Numbered from the stretch's first letter, positions 26,119 to 34,663 are shown. The stretch: 64,000 nucleotides of DNA from Pseudomonas lundensis (GCF_001042985.1 NZ_JYKY01000015.1:1-64000), one strand, 5' to 3'. The notes: generated by a model from the letters alone, not told the origin. Made by a program: numbers and translations.

Positions 26119-27720
26119 CTAATTAAGTTTGTTTTGTAAGACTGTGCGCACTAAGCGTGTAAAGTTGGCAGACAGCTCGTTCTTTTGTTTTGCCAATGCC
26201 TCCATCAAGTGAGTTTTAATCGTGGTATGGACCTGTTCTTTATCCAGCACTTTTTTGATGACTTGTTCTAAATAAGTGTCACGCGGCTCTAACGTAACCG
26301 TCATCTCCACCAAGCCTGTCTCCCATAAAAAAACAACTTCACTGACGATAATCTCAAGGTCGCTGACATTATTTCCGCCCAGCGCCAGATCAAGCTGCAT
26401 GTGACTTTCAAGTAATGAGGCGGTGACAAGACCTTTGAGCGGCAGAGGCTCTATACCCTGTTGAACCAATGAGAAATGGCTTTGCATGGTTAAAGGTGGT
26501 GCTGGCGGTAAGGCCGCGCTGCCTTCGGGTAACACACCAAAATCTATAACCACGGCAATATCGGGTGATGTCAGAACACTGGTATCCAGTGGTATGAAGG
26601 CATTGGAAAGCCCAGTTAGGCTAAGGTTATTGAGTTGTATGTCGGTGTAGTCGAGCCCGCTCTGTTCTTGATCTGGAATCACTATGTGAGGGTTCGTATA
26701 AGGTTCCAATACCGGCTCTGAACTATTACGCAATAACAACGGTAAATACCAGTCATTGCCCGGCTCATTGAGTGCAACACGCAAACGATCGAAAAAATAT
26801 ACATCTAACGGTGTTGCGCCTTGCTGGTGATCACTGTCATCAGGCAAGCCTTGTGCGGGTAATACGCCAAATAGCCCATCCAGGCTAGCGTTCAGGTGTT
26901 CTGTAAGTTCAGCACTGATAGAAACAAGGTTGTCAGGTTTATTGAGCATGCTCGCAACGGTGTCGAGCATGCTCACTTGGCCGTCCGCCTCATTGAGCGC
27001 CATTTTGATATACATGATTAATGCGTCTTCATCCTCCAGACCATCTTCCAGTGTCAAATCGTCAAATGTCAGCTTGGGACGCTCATCTGTCATAGCGTCC
27101 AGGGACAAATTTCTCAGTGTGACTAAGGTTGAACGCGGCTCTGCGCTATCGACAGTCTCTAGCGTTAACGGTGCGTTCAGTACACAGTTACTAAATACCG
27201 CAGTGAAGGCACCTGTGCCTGTAATAGATTCCTTGCGACCTTCTTCGGTATCGGTGGGTTCGACCCACAACGCCTGAGCGATTCGATACCTGCCTTTAAG
27301 GGTCAGTGGCGGCATTTCCAGACCTTGGGTCGGATCCGGGTAATGGTTTGGCACGAACTTAGCCTGGATGTCATAGCCTTGCGTTACGGGCTGTGAGCTA
27401 GCCTGCTCAACCCATATATTTTGCAAACCGACCAGACTCACGTCACTCAACAACAACGCCGGATTCGGTAGGTCGGGGTCAACAATTGCATATCTACTGT
27501 TAAAGATGCTCCAGCTATTGGCAAATAGACCGGCTATGTAGTCGCCATGTTCGCCATTTAAAAACCCCAAATCCTGCTCCTTTGAACGGATAGGTAGCAG
27601 AGTGTTGCCGCCCTCGTCGCTCATTTCAGTCAGGAGACGTGGTAACCAAAGTTTGGTATTAGCGGGATCGTTCAGCCGTGGTTGTAAGGAATCAAGGATA
27701 AAACTCATTAACGTGCTCAT
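26119..27720 (-). CDS. Unknown 533-residue protein with an internal duplication
   Basis: No catalytic motif or export signal is visible. Two copies of one module can be read. The first has LNDPANTKLWLPRLL (about 16) then DVSLVGLQNIWV (about 92). The second has LNEPGNDWYLPLLL (about 325) then NLSLTGLSNAFI (about 370). Each half continues with LTLKGRYRI or related strands and ends in a helical segment (for example VIKKVLDKEQVHTTIKTHL). The same module occurs once in the 648-residue neighbour. A role in binding hydrophobic ligands is inference from the polyprenyl synthase next door. It forms an operon with 24-base and 10-base gaps on either side. Confidence 0.8.
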   Translation of the reverse strand: MSTLMSFILDSLQPRLNDPANTKLWLPRLLTEMSDEGGNTLLPIRSKEQDLGFLNGEHGDYIAGLFANSWSIFNSRYAIVDPDLPNPALLLSDVSLVGLQNIWVEQASSQPVTQGYDIQAKFVPNHYPDPTQGLEMPPLTLKGRYRIAQALWVEPTDTEEGRKESITGTGAFTAVFSNCVLNAPLTLETVDSAEPRSTLVTLRNLSLDAMTDERPKLTFDDLTLEDGLEDEDALIMYIKMALNEADGQVSMLDTVASMLNKPDNLVSISAELTEHLNASLDGLFGVLPAQGLPDDSDHQQGATPLDVYFFDRLRVALNEPGNDWYLPLLLRNSSEPVLEPYTNPHIVIPDQEQSGLDYTDIQLNNLSLTGLSNAFIPLDTSVLTSPDIAVVIDFGVLPEGSAALPPAPPLTMQSHFSLVQQGIEPLPLKGLVTASLLESHMQLDLALGGNNVSDLEIIVSEVVFLWETGLVEMTVTLEPRDTYLEQVIKKVLDKEQVHTTIKTHLMEALAKQKNELSANFTRLVRTVLQNKLN

Positions 27721-27744
27721 GGAAAAGGGCCTCCTTTACCATTA

Positions 27745-28812
27745 TTAAAGTTGCCCGTTTAAAGGACGATTGACGACATACAGGGCCAGGTCTTCCAGTG
27801 CTGAGCGATAGGCTGATAGAGGAAAGCCTTGAAGATAAAAGAGGGCTTGTTGCGCTTCGCGTTGCGCTTGTGTGTACGCCACGTCAATGGCACCACATTC
27901 ACGTAGCCCGTCGATGGCCTGCTCCAGCGCGTCACCACTTAACTGAACGTCGCCTCTGAGTGCTTGGCCGATAGCGTGCTCAGGCCCCAGTCGCTGTAAC
28001 CCAAAAAGAACGGGTAAAGACAGCCGGCCTTGGACAAGATCAACGCCGCGCTCTTTTCCCGCAGTACCCTCGTGCTCTACAAGATCGAGCACGTCATCCA
28101 TGATCTGGAACGCTCGTCCCAATGAGCGGCCAAAAAAGCCCGCCCGTCGAGCATCGCGCAAGCGTCCACCTGCCAGCTCAACGCCTGCATGGCAAGCCAA
28201 GCGAAACAATTCGGAGGTTTTTCGGTCGATGGTTTTGTAGTAGCGGGCAAGCGCTGCATCAATATCCGCGGGCAAACTGCGATCCAGTTCATCCAGTTCA
28301 CCGCGGCAAATATCGAACGCCGTATCGAGCACCAGGCGCACAAGGCCCATATCTCTATCTGTCTCAACCGTGTGCGCAAACCCGCGTAACGCTTGTACAA
28401 ACTGCAGGTCGCCCACCAGCAAGGCCGTTTTGATGCCACGGGCTGCCGAAACCGATGGCAGCCCGCGGCGCAACGCTGCTTCATCAACAATGTCATCGTG
28501 GATCAAGGTCGCCACATGCAGCATTTCCAGTGACGCTGCCCCTTTATGAACTTTTGGATTTAACGGGCTGGCACCGGCGATCATCCGAGCCGCCAGCAGC
28601 ATCACGACTGGGCGAATTTTTTTTCCGCCGGTAAACATCTGGCGCTCAATGTTCGTCAGATAGGGCGATTGGTCCTGAAGTGCCTGATCAATCTCCTGAC
28701 GAAACAGTGCAAGATCGTCGCTGAGCAGCGTTTCACTGATCAAGGTGAAAGGCGACTCGCCAGGTACTGGAGGGGGGCACGCAAGGGAGCAAAAAGAGAG
28801 GTTTGGCATCAC
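27745..28812 (-). CDS. Trans-polyprenyl diphosphate synthase
   Basis: About 355 residues. GTG 28812 or ATG 28809 both overlap the stop of the gene before. All hallmarks of a working isoprenyl chain elongase are present: GGKKIRPVVM, first aspartate-rich motif HDDIVDEA, KTSELFRLAC, and second aspartate-rich motif QIMDDVLDL followed by GKERGVDL. The residues before the first motif (LEMLHVATLI) have small side chains, which suits a medium or long chain product of the IspB/GGPP type. A proline-rich 30-residue extension precedes the core. It is not in the normal ispA or ispB context (no dxs, rplU or rpmA). It is embedded in a cluster of unknown proteins, suggesting a specialised isoprenoid. Confidence 0.9.
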   Translation of the reverse strand: MMPNLSFCSLACPPPVPGESPFTLISETLLSDDLALFRQEIDQALQDQSPYLTNIERQMFTGGKKIRPVVMLLAARMIAGASPLNPKVHKGAASLEMLHVATLIHDDIVDEAALRRGLPSVSAARGIKTALLVGDLQFVQALRGFAHTVETDRDMGLVRLVLDTAFDICRGELDELDRSLPADIDAALARYYKTIDRKTSELFRLACHAGVELAGGRLRDARRAGFFGRSLGRAFQIMDDVLDLVEHEGTAGKERGVDLVQGRLSLPVLFGLQRLGPEHAIGQALRGDVQLSGDALEQAIDGLRECGAIDVAYTQAQREAQQALFYLQGFPLSAYRSALEDLALYVVNRPLNGQL

Positions 28813-30077
28813 CCATCCCGCCTGGCCAGTGCGCGCAGGTAACGGGTCAACTGCGAGCTGATGCGGTCAATCAGTAGCCCGCGAATAAAGCACGTATTGG
28901 CGTCGGAGGCAGGGCCTGTGCACAGTGGCAGTTCCGGAATTCGTAAGGTCGTGGCCCTGAGTTTGACGGTCAGCGCACCGTCTGGCTGCTCAGTCAGCAC
29001 ATAATCAAACTCACTCTGTGCCAGATTGACTTCAAAGTTGGCGCTGCTGACTTCGATACGTTGTTTAGGGTCGCGTTGGCGGACTCCCGCTTGGTAAATT
29101 GCTTTCAGTCGCTGATGTGTTTCAGGGTCCATGACATAACCGTTTCTAGCGAAAAAGTCGATGTCATGGTCAGTTACAGTCTCTTGAGTAACGATTTTGC
29201 TAAACGCTGAATGCAGGGCCAACGTTTTGGCATTCGGGCCTTCAATCCGTGAGCGCCGAGAAGCATTGTTAACGGTGGCATAAACCTGTGAACGCGTCAG
29301 CCCAACCGTCTCGGAGTCTGTATTACCGGTCTCGGTTTCAATCATATCTTTGAATGTTAAGGCCGCTATCCCGGCTTCTTCAAAGCCTCCACCCATACAC
29401 GCAAAATATAAATAAAGGCTCTGCGCAAAAGAAGTAGAGTTGTAGCTGGCGTTTTTACTACCAAAACCACGATCAGCGGGGTTGATCACACTTCCATTCT
29501 TTAAGGCCGCAGACGTATAGATGCCCATTTCTTCTGTGGCACCATCTTCTTCCCAGTGCTTGCGGAGTTGTTCGTTTTGGGTGAATACATCATGATAAGC
29601 ATCGTTGTGCTCGTTGTAACGACCCACTAACTCACGGCCATTGGCCGTTTCATTTAAATTGGCGCGCTCTTGCTCAAGCTGCACAAATCGGAAATAGCGC
29701 TCCTCGGTCCATTCTGGGGGGACTTCGCCGTTGGTACTGGGCAAGCGGCCCAAGAGGCCGCCTGTGTCCATCGTAACCCGCGGATTCTCGAGGCAGAACA
29801 ATTCGTAACGGCCTTTAAGTGCCGCTGGATTCAGCGTGACTTTAAGTTGACGCTTGTCGAATCCCGACTCAACAGATGCCAGACTCACAGGCGTCACCGA
29901 AAGTTCGTTTAACGACAACAGCAATTCTCCACCTATCTGACTTCCGGGAAGGTCGATATGGTGACGTAATGAATAAGGGCCGCACTCGCTAATTGAAAAA
30001 AAAGGTGGCAGAACCCCGTCAAGCGAGTCGGTGCTGTGGGGGGAAGTGATAGATGAAACAAAGTGATCAAGGAGCAT
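28809..30077 (-). CDS. Unknown 422-residue cluster protein
   Basis: No family recognised. The first 110 residues (GGELLLSLNELSV then AALKGRYELFCLENP) recall the strand pattern of the 533-residue neighbour, which has LTLKGRYRI at the corresponding place. A long middle insert is hydrophilic and helical, with several Asn/Glu-rich loops. The last 80 residues return to beta-type sequence ending in a basic helix (SSQLTRYLRALARRDG). There is no export signal. Start TAATG overlaps the upstream gene and stop overlaps the prenyl synthase start, so translation is coupled on both sides. Confidence 0.8.
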   Translation of the reverse strand: MLLDHFVSSITSPHSTDSLDGVLPPFFSISECGPYSLRHHIDLPGSQIGGELLLSLNELSVTPVSLASVESGFDKRQLKVTLNPAALKGRYELFCLENPRVTMDTGGLLGRLPSTNGEVPPEWTEERYFRFVQLEQERANLNETANGRELVGRYNEHNDAYHDVFTQNEQLRKHWEEDGATEEMGIYTSAALKNGSVINPADRGFGSKNASYNSTSFAQSLYLYFACMGGGFEEAGIAALTFKDMIETETGNTDSETVGLTRSQVYATVNNASRRSRIEGPNAKTLALHSAFSKIVTQETVTDHDIDFFARNGYVMDPETHQRLKAIYQAGVRQRDPKQRIEVSSANFEVNLAQSEFDYVLTEQPDGALTVKLRATTLRIPELPLCTGPASDANTCFIRGLLIDRISSQLTRYLRALARRDG

Positions 30078-30478
30078 TAGACGATCTCCTTGTTAAGGCC
30101 GGCTGGAGCCGCTGTAACGGTCAGCTTAGGCAATATCTTAAAAACGTCTTCACCGTCTACGTCATGACTGCCTGTGCTGAGTGAGTCGAGCGACAGTTGC
30201 ATGTTGTTAAATGGAATACTTTCGACTTTCATGACTTCGAATTTATTTGAACCTATTAGTTCCTCCAGGGCACCGGCATTATCATTCACTATTTTTTCTG
30301 CGATGGGCTCTAGTATTGTCGACATAATGGCTTCCATTCCACCGCCGCGCGGAGTCAGTTCAAACTCCACATCCGGTAATTCCCCTACGACCGCATTGAT
30401 ACTGCCGCCCTCAAAAACAATGCTCACCGCCATCCATACCGGCGTATTGTGAAACGCAACATCGTAATATAACTTCAT
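30077..30478 (-). CDS. Unknown 133-residue cluster protein, OrfX1-sized
   Basis: Start at ATG 30478 gives MKLYYDVAFHNTPVWMAVSI; a longer in-frame start seven codons upstream is less likely. It is a small, acidic, beta-rich protein with a helical middle (MSTILEPIAEKIVNDN) and no cysteine-rich, export or catalytic motif. The size is close to OrfX1 of botulinum orfX clusters (about 140 residues), but similarity in sequence cannot be claimed by eye. It overlaps the next gene by one base and starts 43 bases after the first cluster gene. Confidence 0.75.
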   Translation of the reverse strand: MKLYYDVAFHNTPVWMAVSIVFEGGSINAVVGELPDVEFELTPRGGGMEAIMSTILEPIAEKIVNDNAGALEELIGSNKFEVMKVESIPFNNMQLSLDSLSTGSHDVDGEDVFKILPKLTVTAAPAGLNKEIV

Positions 30479-30520
30479 AACGGTCTCCGTCACACACACA
30501 GATAAGTAGTTAAACTATGT

Positions 30521-31462
30521 TCAGAAATAACCCCAGAGGGCGAAAGCGCATCCCTGAGGGGTTAGCATAAAAAGCGCCTCGTCCGTTAATGTAAGTTCAG
30601 CATCTACGCTCATGTCGGCAGTGCCCTTTATAACTAAAGGTGAGACGGTATCCAATGCCAGACTGGGGAGTGCTTTCACTGTATAAGACCAATCTGCAAG
30701 ACTATTAAAAACGCCTGTCTCTTCTTTAATAAATTCGCCGTTGGACGCGAACGCAGCCGTCAATGCACTATTGAAAACGTCTCGACTCAACAGGATAAAA
30801 GCCGGATCTTGCGCGATAGTAAGACTGGTAATATCCAAAGGGCTCTGATTGCTCTTCAACGTCGCTGCACCCAACAGATATTTCTCTTTCAAGATAACCT
30901 GCAAGGGATTGAACTCCAACCCGCGGAGATCAATCTCCGGGAGTTTAATCACAGCCAGTGCCTGTTCGGCCGTATCGAAGATAACCGGCAGAACTAAAAG
31001 ATTGAAGATCTGCTTATCAATATCCTGAAATTCACTTTGATCGATCCTGAGCGCGACCAACGTGATTTTTATCGCCGAATTTGAAAAATCCAGCGTTGCA
31101 TAGGCAATTACATTGTGTGCCGTGCCAGATTGCAGTTCAGTGTCTTTAATTCCCCATTTGACATCAATAACAGGAATAGTTAACTGCAACATTGGGTCGC
31201 TGGGAACCGGGCGATTGGCTTCTTCATTAGTCTGGCCGTCTTTTCCTAGAGCAATAGCCCACACACTGTCGACAGGGGTACCGAACACAAACTCAGGGGC
31301 TTGTGTAACATGCCATTCAAAAACCAGGGTCAACCCCATCTCCTCGATTTCTTCGCTGCCTTTGAATAGGCTATCACCGTCTGATGCGACATTATAATAT
31401 TCGCTTAAATAACGATTTATTTCGGATGTAGATAACCCAATCGCCAAGTCGAAATTACTCAT
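30521..31462 (-). CDS. P47/TULIP-like unknown protein, first gene of the cluster
   Basis: 313 residues. The N-terminus NFDLAIGLSTSEINRYLSEY resembles the opening of P47-type TULIP proteins, where a Phe/Trp-Asp strand leads into a helix that starts a lipid-binding barrel. Further on, VIKLPEIDLRGLEFNPLQV looks like the end of such a barrel. No signal peptide or membrane helix is seen. As first gene of the operon it follows an AT-rich 577-base region with palindromes. The family call is tentative. A phage tail or adhesin component is a less likely alternative. Confidence 0.75.
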   Translation of the reverse strand: MSNFDLAIGLSTSEINRYLSEYYNVASDGDSLFKGSEEIEEMGLTLVFEWHVTQAPEFVFGTPVDSVWAIALGKDGQTNEEANRPVPSDPMLQLTIPVIDVKWGIKDTELQSGTAHNVIAYATLDFSNSAIKITLVALRIDQSEFQDIDKQIFNLLVLPVIFDTAEQALAVIKLPEIDLRGLEFNPLQVILKEKYLLGAATLKSNQSPLDITSLTIAQDPAFILLSRDVFNSALTAAFASNGEFIKEETGVFNSLADWSYTVKALPSLALDTVSPLVIKGTADMSVDAELTLTDEALFMLTPQGCAFALWGYF

Positions 31463-32039
31463 TGCTTGCCTCGTCCACGGTTAGGCATATCCATTCTGAA
31501 TGTTGGATATAGTGTTTGGCTGCATACAGTGGTGCATGCTTCGGAATGTCGATGCACTTATTGTTTTTTAGTTTTCGTTTATCGCAACTGAAAACTAACT
31601 CTTAAAGACAATAATCAGCCCAACCCTATGGCTGCACTACATTTCGAGCTTTTTTTCAGGACAAGTCTAATAAAAGAAGTCTTGCAAAAAAGACAGGCTC
31701 AAAATAGTCGCTTTATTTATCAAAAGTACGATTTCACTCAATGCGTCCAGAAGCATCCTCGACCTTTTTTATGAATAGCGCTACTGTCAGAAATGACAGT
31801 ATGCGAAAGGATCATGTCCTTTGAATTTGCACGATTGAATCAAGCCCATCAGCGCCGCTGACCTCTGACCGCTGTGCAGCGAACCTGCAAAGTGGCAGTT
31901 CTTACGTCCAGGCATGCAAGACATCCATTAGGGTTATGTGCATGCAATTGATTTCGCGTGCTCACTTTGTGCACGTCCACCAAACGTTGTTTTAGGTGTA
32001 CGGTCCCGGAATGAAAGAGTGCGGATAGCACGGGGTAAG
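31463..32039. other. AT-rich upstream region of the cluster
   Basis: No protein gene is supported on either strand. It contains two perfect inverted repeats at 31782-31801 and 31806-31822, and A/T-rich runs that could hold the cluster promoter. Confidence 0.5.
31782..31822. promoter_or_regulatory. Two adjacent perfect palindromes upstream of the cluster
   Basis: TACTGTCA-GAAA-TGACAGTA (31782-31801) is followed four bases later by AAAGGA-TCATG-TCCTTT (31806-31822). Both are good dimeric-regulator targets. They lie 320 bases before the first cluster gene and 220 bases past the end of the gene at 32040-32600, which points the same way. The second could also act as a short hairpin. Confidence 0.5.
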
Positions 32040-32600
32040 TCAGTGGCAGTATTCTTGAAGGGCTGTGGGTGGCGTCCAGAGGAGGGTGATCCCGTTAAGT
32101 TCGGCCTCCAATGCAGTCTTGTTCGCGTTCCATTTCACCTGCACGGTGCGTACTGAGTCATCACCTGACGCGCCGGTGTGAATGCCGTAGATCTGCGTGA
32201 CCCCTTCGGCATCACGTCGGAACTGAAAGCGCACCCGTGTTGTGGGCTTGCTCATGCAGCGCAGTTGTTCGTCAATGTGGAATGTGCCGTCACTCGCAAC
32301 ACGGGCCAATCCGGCATCCGCACCGATGGCCACTGCAATGACCTCTGACGCGGAAGGCAAAAGCATGGAAGCTGGCTCGGTGGCGGTTCTTGCTTCTATG
32401 CAGCACCCGTTTTCAGCCACGCAGGATGTGGCGAAGACCAAATCAGTGCGTGGCTTGGGAGATGGCCACTCATCTTTTGAGCGATACACCGGCTCTGGCA
32501 GAGGCGGTTTTTGCCAAGCTGCCCAAGAGGCACCACCGTTTGGACGTTTCGGTTTCCAGAGGGGCTCGAAAAAAGAGTCGTCGTTACCTTCCTTCTTCAT
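32040..32600 (-). CDS. Hypothetical protein, 186 residues
   Basis: Begins MKKEGNDDSFFEPLWKPK, Trp/Pro-rich for 50 residues. It then has a Cys-containing stretch (SCVAENGCC) and a C-terminal half of alternating strands (TTRVRFQFRRDAEGVTQIYG; VQVKWNANKTALEAELNG). No family is recognised. There is no signal peptide. GC content is normal for the genome, unlike the cluster that follows. No strong ribosome site precedes the ATG, so the gene is likely but not certain. Confidence 0.55.
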   Translation of the reverse strand: MKKEGNDDSFFEPLWKPKRPNGGASWAAWQKPPLPEPVYRSKDEWPSPKPRTDLVFATSCVAENGCCIEARTATEPASMLLPSASEVIAVAIGADAGLARVASDGTFHIDEQLRCMSKPTTRVRFQFRRDAEGVTQIYGIHTGASGDDSVRTVQVKWNANKTALEAELNGITLLWTPPTALQEYCH

Positions 32601-32792
32601 GCGAATTGCCTGTCAAATCATCTGAAGCAGGAAGGCTGCAGTCGAATCTGAGGCTTGGTCAGTTCGACCTCGTAACCGTGTGTGTCTATAAGTGAAGGGC
32701 AACAGGGGGATTTAGCGTGCAACGACCGGGCGCGCGCTGTCGTCCCCCTACCCTCGCCTGAGCCCACATGACACGACGCTTTTTTTGGACAC

Positions 32793-32823
32793 AAAAAAGG
32801 CCGCTTTCCTGAGAAAGCGGCCT
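32793..32823 (-). terminator. Strong minus-strand terminator without a protein gene
   Basis: Perfect 11-bp GC-rich stem, four-base loop and TTTTTT tail on the minus strand. There is no T-run on the plus strand, so the direction is clear. Confidence 0.85.
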
Positions 32824-32875
32824 GTCCGAACTAATGCTCAGACCGTGCAAAATCCATTAAGTTCCCTGGTAAAAA
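32793..32875 (-). ncRNA. Candidate small RNA ending in a strong terminator
   Basis: On the minus strand AGGCCGCTTTC and GAAAGCGGCCT form a perfect 11-bp stem with a 4-base loop, followed by six T. No minus-strand protein gene lies upstream: the nearest gene to the right, at 32982, points the other way. A TTGCTAAGTT string at about 32881-32890 resembles a sigma-S -10 element and would give a transcript of roughly 80 nt. Promoter and length are inference; the terminator is seen. I considered RgsA, a sigma-S-dependent Pseudomonas RNA, but cannot confirm it. Confidence 0.4.
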
Positions 32876-32981
32876 CAATAACTTAGCAAATTGTGTACAA
32901 CTCGTGTTACTGGTCGGATTTTGATTGTAACCAACCGCGTACAGCCTCAGGATCGCGCCGTCATCCCTTTGAGGCTTACTT

Positions 32982-33458
32982 ATGAAGCTCACCTCGATTC
33001 TCTTGTTGTCCCTTGGCCTGGTCAGTGGCGTAGCCTCGGCCGGTGGCACCACCGAGGCCGGTGTAGGCGGCGCATTAGGCGGGGTTCTTGGCGCCGTGGT
33101 TGGACAACAACTCGGCGGCTCGACCGGATCGGCCATTGGCGCAGGCGTAGGCGGCGCGGCCGGTAGTGCCGTGGGTGCGGACAAACGCAGCCGTGGCGAA
33201 GCGGCCATCGGTGGCGCCCTGGGCGCAGCGGGCGGTAACGTCTTGGGCCGCAGCATGGGCGGCAGCACGGGCGGCCTTGTCGGCGCAGCCGCTGGCGGCG
33301 GCGCAGGCGGCGCGTTGGGCAACTACATGGGTAATAAAAGCGACGCCGATGATCGCGATTACCGTGATCGTGGCAATCGTCGCTACTACCGCGACGATCA
33401 CCCAGGCCGGGGCCATGCTTACGGCCATCGCAAGAAGAACAAGCATCGTCATCATTGA
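32982..33458 (+). CDS. Exported glycine-zipper protein
   Basis: 158 residues. A signal peptide (LILLLSLGLVSGVASA type) is followed by about 90 residues of GxxxG glycine-zipper repeats (GGALGGVLGAVVGQQLGGS and similar), able to pack as membrane helices. The tail is very charged and His/Arg-rich (DRDYRDRGNRRYY, KKNKHRHH). Related glycine-zipper 2TM proteins are envelope-stress associated, but no function is known for this one. It has its own terminator just after the stop. Confidence 0.85.
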   Translation: MKLTSILLLSLGLVSGVASAGGTTEAGVGGALGGVLGAVVGQQLGGSTGSAIGAGVGGAAGSAVGADKRSRGEAAIGGALGAAGGNVLGRSMGGSTGGLVGAAAGGGAGGALGNYMGNKSDADDRDYRDRGNRRYYRDDHPGRGHAYGHRKKNKHRHH

Positions 33459-33466
33459 TGACACCC

Positions 33467-33496
33467 AAACGGGAGCCCACACAGGCTCCCGTTTTT
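33467..33496 (+). terminator. Terminator of the glycine-zipper gene
   Basis: AAACGGGAGCC and GGCTCCCGTTT pair around a six-base loop and run into TTTTT, nine bases past the stop codon. Confidence 0.9.
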
Positions 33497-33709
33497 GTTT
33501 GTCGGCAAGCCGTCTTCCGCCCCTAAATTGTTTCAATGCATTACGCCCGCCCCTTTCGCGTCAATCATGCAACCTGCATGACCCAGCAAAATACTCAGAC
33601 TTCTAACCCATTGTTAAACATTGGTTTTTTATAAATCCGGTGTTGGCACACCCCCTGCAATCTCTTGAATGAAGGCTGCACTTCTCACCATTTCAGGAGC
33701 ACAACAACA

Positions 33710-34648
33710 ATGATCGGGACTACAGAACACTATCCCGCTGCCCTGCAAGACAGCTCTGGCCACTCCGGTGTGTCCTGGGCCGCAATCTTTGCAGGTGCCG
33801 CCGCTGCCGCCGCACTTTCCCTCTTGCTGCTGATGTTGGGCGCAGGCTTGGGCTTTTCAGCCGTATCGCCGTGGTCAGGCGAGGGCGTAGGCGCCAAAGG
33901 ATTGGGCATCACCGCCATCATCTGGCTGGCCGTGACACAAATTATTGCCTCGGGCATGGGCGGCTATCTGGCCGGTCGTCTGCGGGTCAAATGGGCCAAC
34001 ATGCATGGCGATGAAGTGTATTTCCGCGATACCGCCCATGGTTTCCTCGCGTGGGCAGTGGCCACACTGGTGACCGCCACCTTGGTTGCCGGCTCGGTCA
34101 GCAGTGTGATTGGCAGCGGCGTACAAGCCGGTGCGAACGTCGCGTCAGGTGCAGCCACCGCCATGAGCAGTGCAGCCGGTAGCGCTGCGGGCAACCACGC
34201 CAACAACGGTGCGGGCAACAGCTCGGATTATTTCATCGACACGCTGTTTCGCGATGATCGCGGCACCGCCGTCAGCGAAGACGCCGCCCACGGCATCGTG
34301 ACGCGCATTTTCGTCCGCAGCCTGGGCAATGATGGCCAACTGAGTGCAGACGACCGTACCTACCTGGCACAAATCGTCGCTCAGCGTACCAACCTGACTC
34401 AGCCAGAAGCCGAGCAACGGGTTGACCAGGTCTACGCCAAGGCCCATCAGGCCATTGAAGAGGCCAAAGTCAAAGCCAAAGAAGCGGCTGACACGGCTGC
34501 CAAGGTCGCTGCCTGGACCACGCTGTGGATGTTCATCACCCTGCTGATCGGTGCGTTCTTCGCCAGCCTGTGTGCCACGTTCGGCGGTCGCCGTCGCGAC
34601 GCAGTGACTTACATCGACCACACCACGACCACCACGGTTGTCCGTTAA
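33710..34648 (+). CDS. Inner-membrane protein of unknown function
   Basis: 312 residues from ATG 33710 (AGGAG 10 bases before). Membrane helices are predicted near 24-50 (WAAIFAGAAAAAALSLLLL), 65-95, 120-145 and at the C-terminus (TTLWMFITLLIGAFFASLCA). The central loop is Ala/Ser/Asn-rich. A coiled, Lys/Ala-rich helix (EEAKVKAKEAADTAAKVAA) precedes the last helix, and the tail is Thr-rich. I know it only as a conserved proteobacterial hypothetical. It is probably co-transcribed with the 24-residue peptide that follows. Confidence 0.82.
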   Translation: MIGTTEHYPAALQDSSGHSGVSWAAIFAGAAAAAALSLLLLMLGAGLGFSAVSPWSGEGVGAKGLGITAIIWLAVTQIIASGMGGYLAGRLRVKWANMHGDEVYFRDTAHGFLAWAVATLVTATLVAGSVSSVIGSGVQAGANVASGAATAMSSAAGSAAGNHANNGAGNSSDYFIDTLFRDDRGTAVSEDAAHGIVTRIFVRSLGNDGQLSADDRTYLAQIVAQRTNLTQPEAEQRVDQVYAKAHQAIEEAKVKAKEAADTAAKVAAWTTLWMFITLLIGAFFASLCATFGGRRRDAVTYIDHTTTTTVVR

Positions 34649-34663
34649 TTCAGGAGAATATAA

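Larger units (their letters stand above)
32601..32981. other. Intergenic region holding a possible minus-strand small RNA
   Basis: No protein gene is supported. The only strong signal is a terminator reading on the minus strand at 32793-32823, described separately. Confidence 0.5.

Noticed and set aside
24162..31462. Prophage tail or baseplate operon
   Set aside because: No tail, capsid, lysis or integrase signatures, and a prenyl synthase is foreign to phage structural operons; kept only as a weak alternative.
32982..33458. CRISPR-like or satellite repeat in the glycine-zipper gene
   Set aside because: The repetition is codon-level Gly/Ala coding in a single open frame with signal peptide, not direct repeats with spacers.
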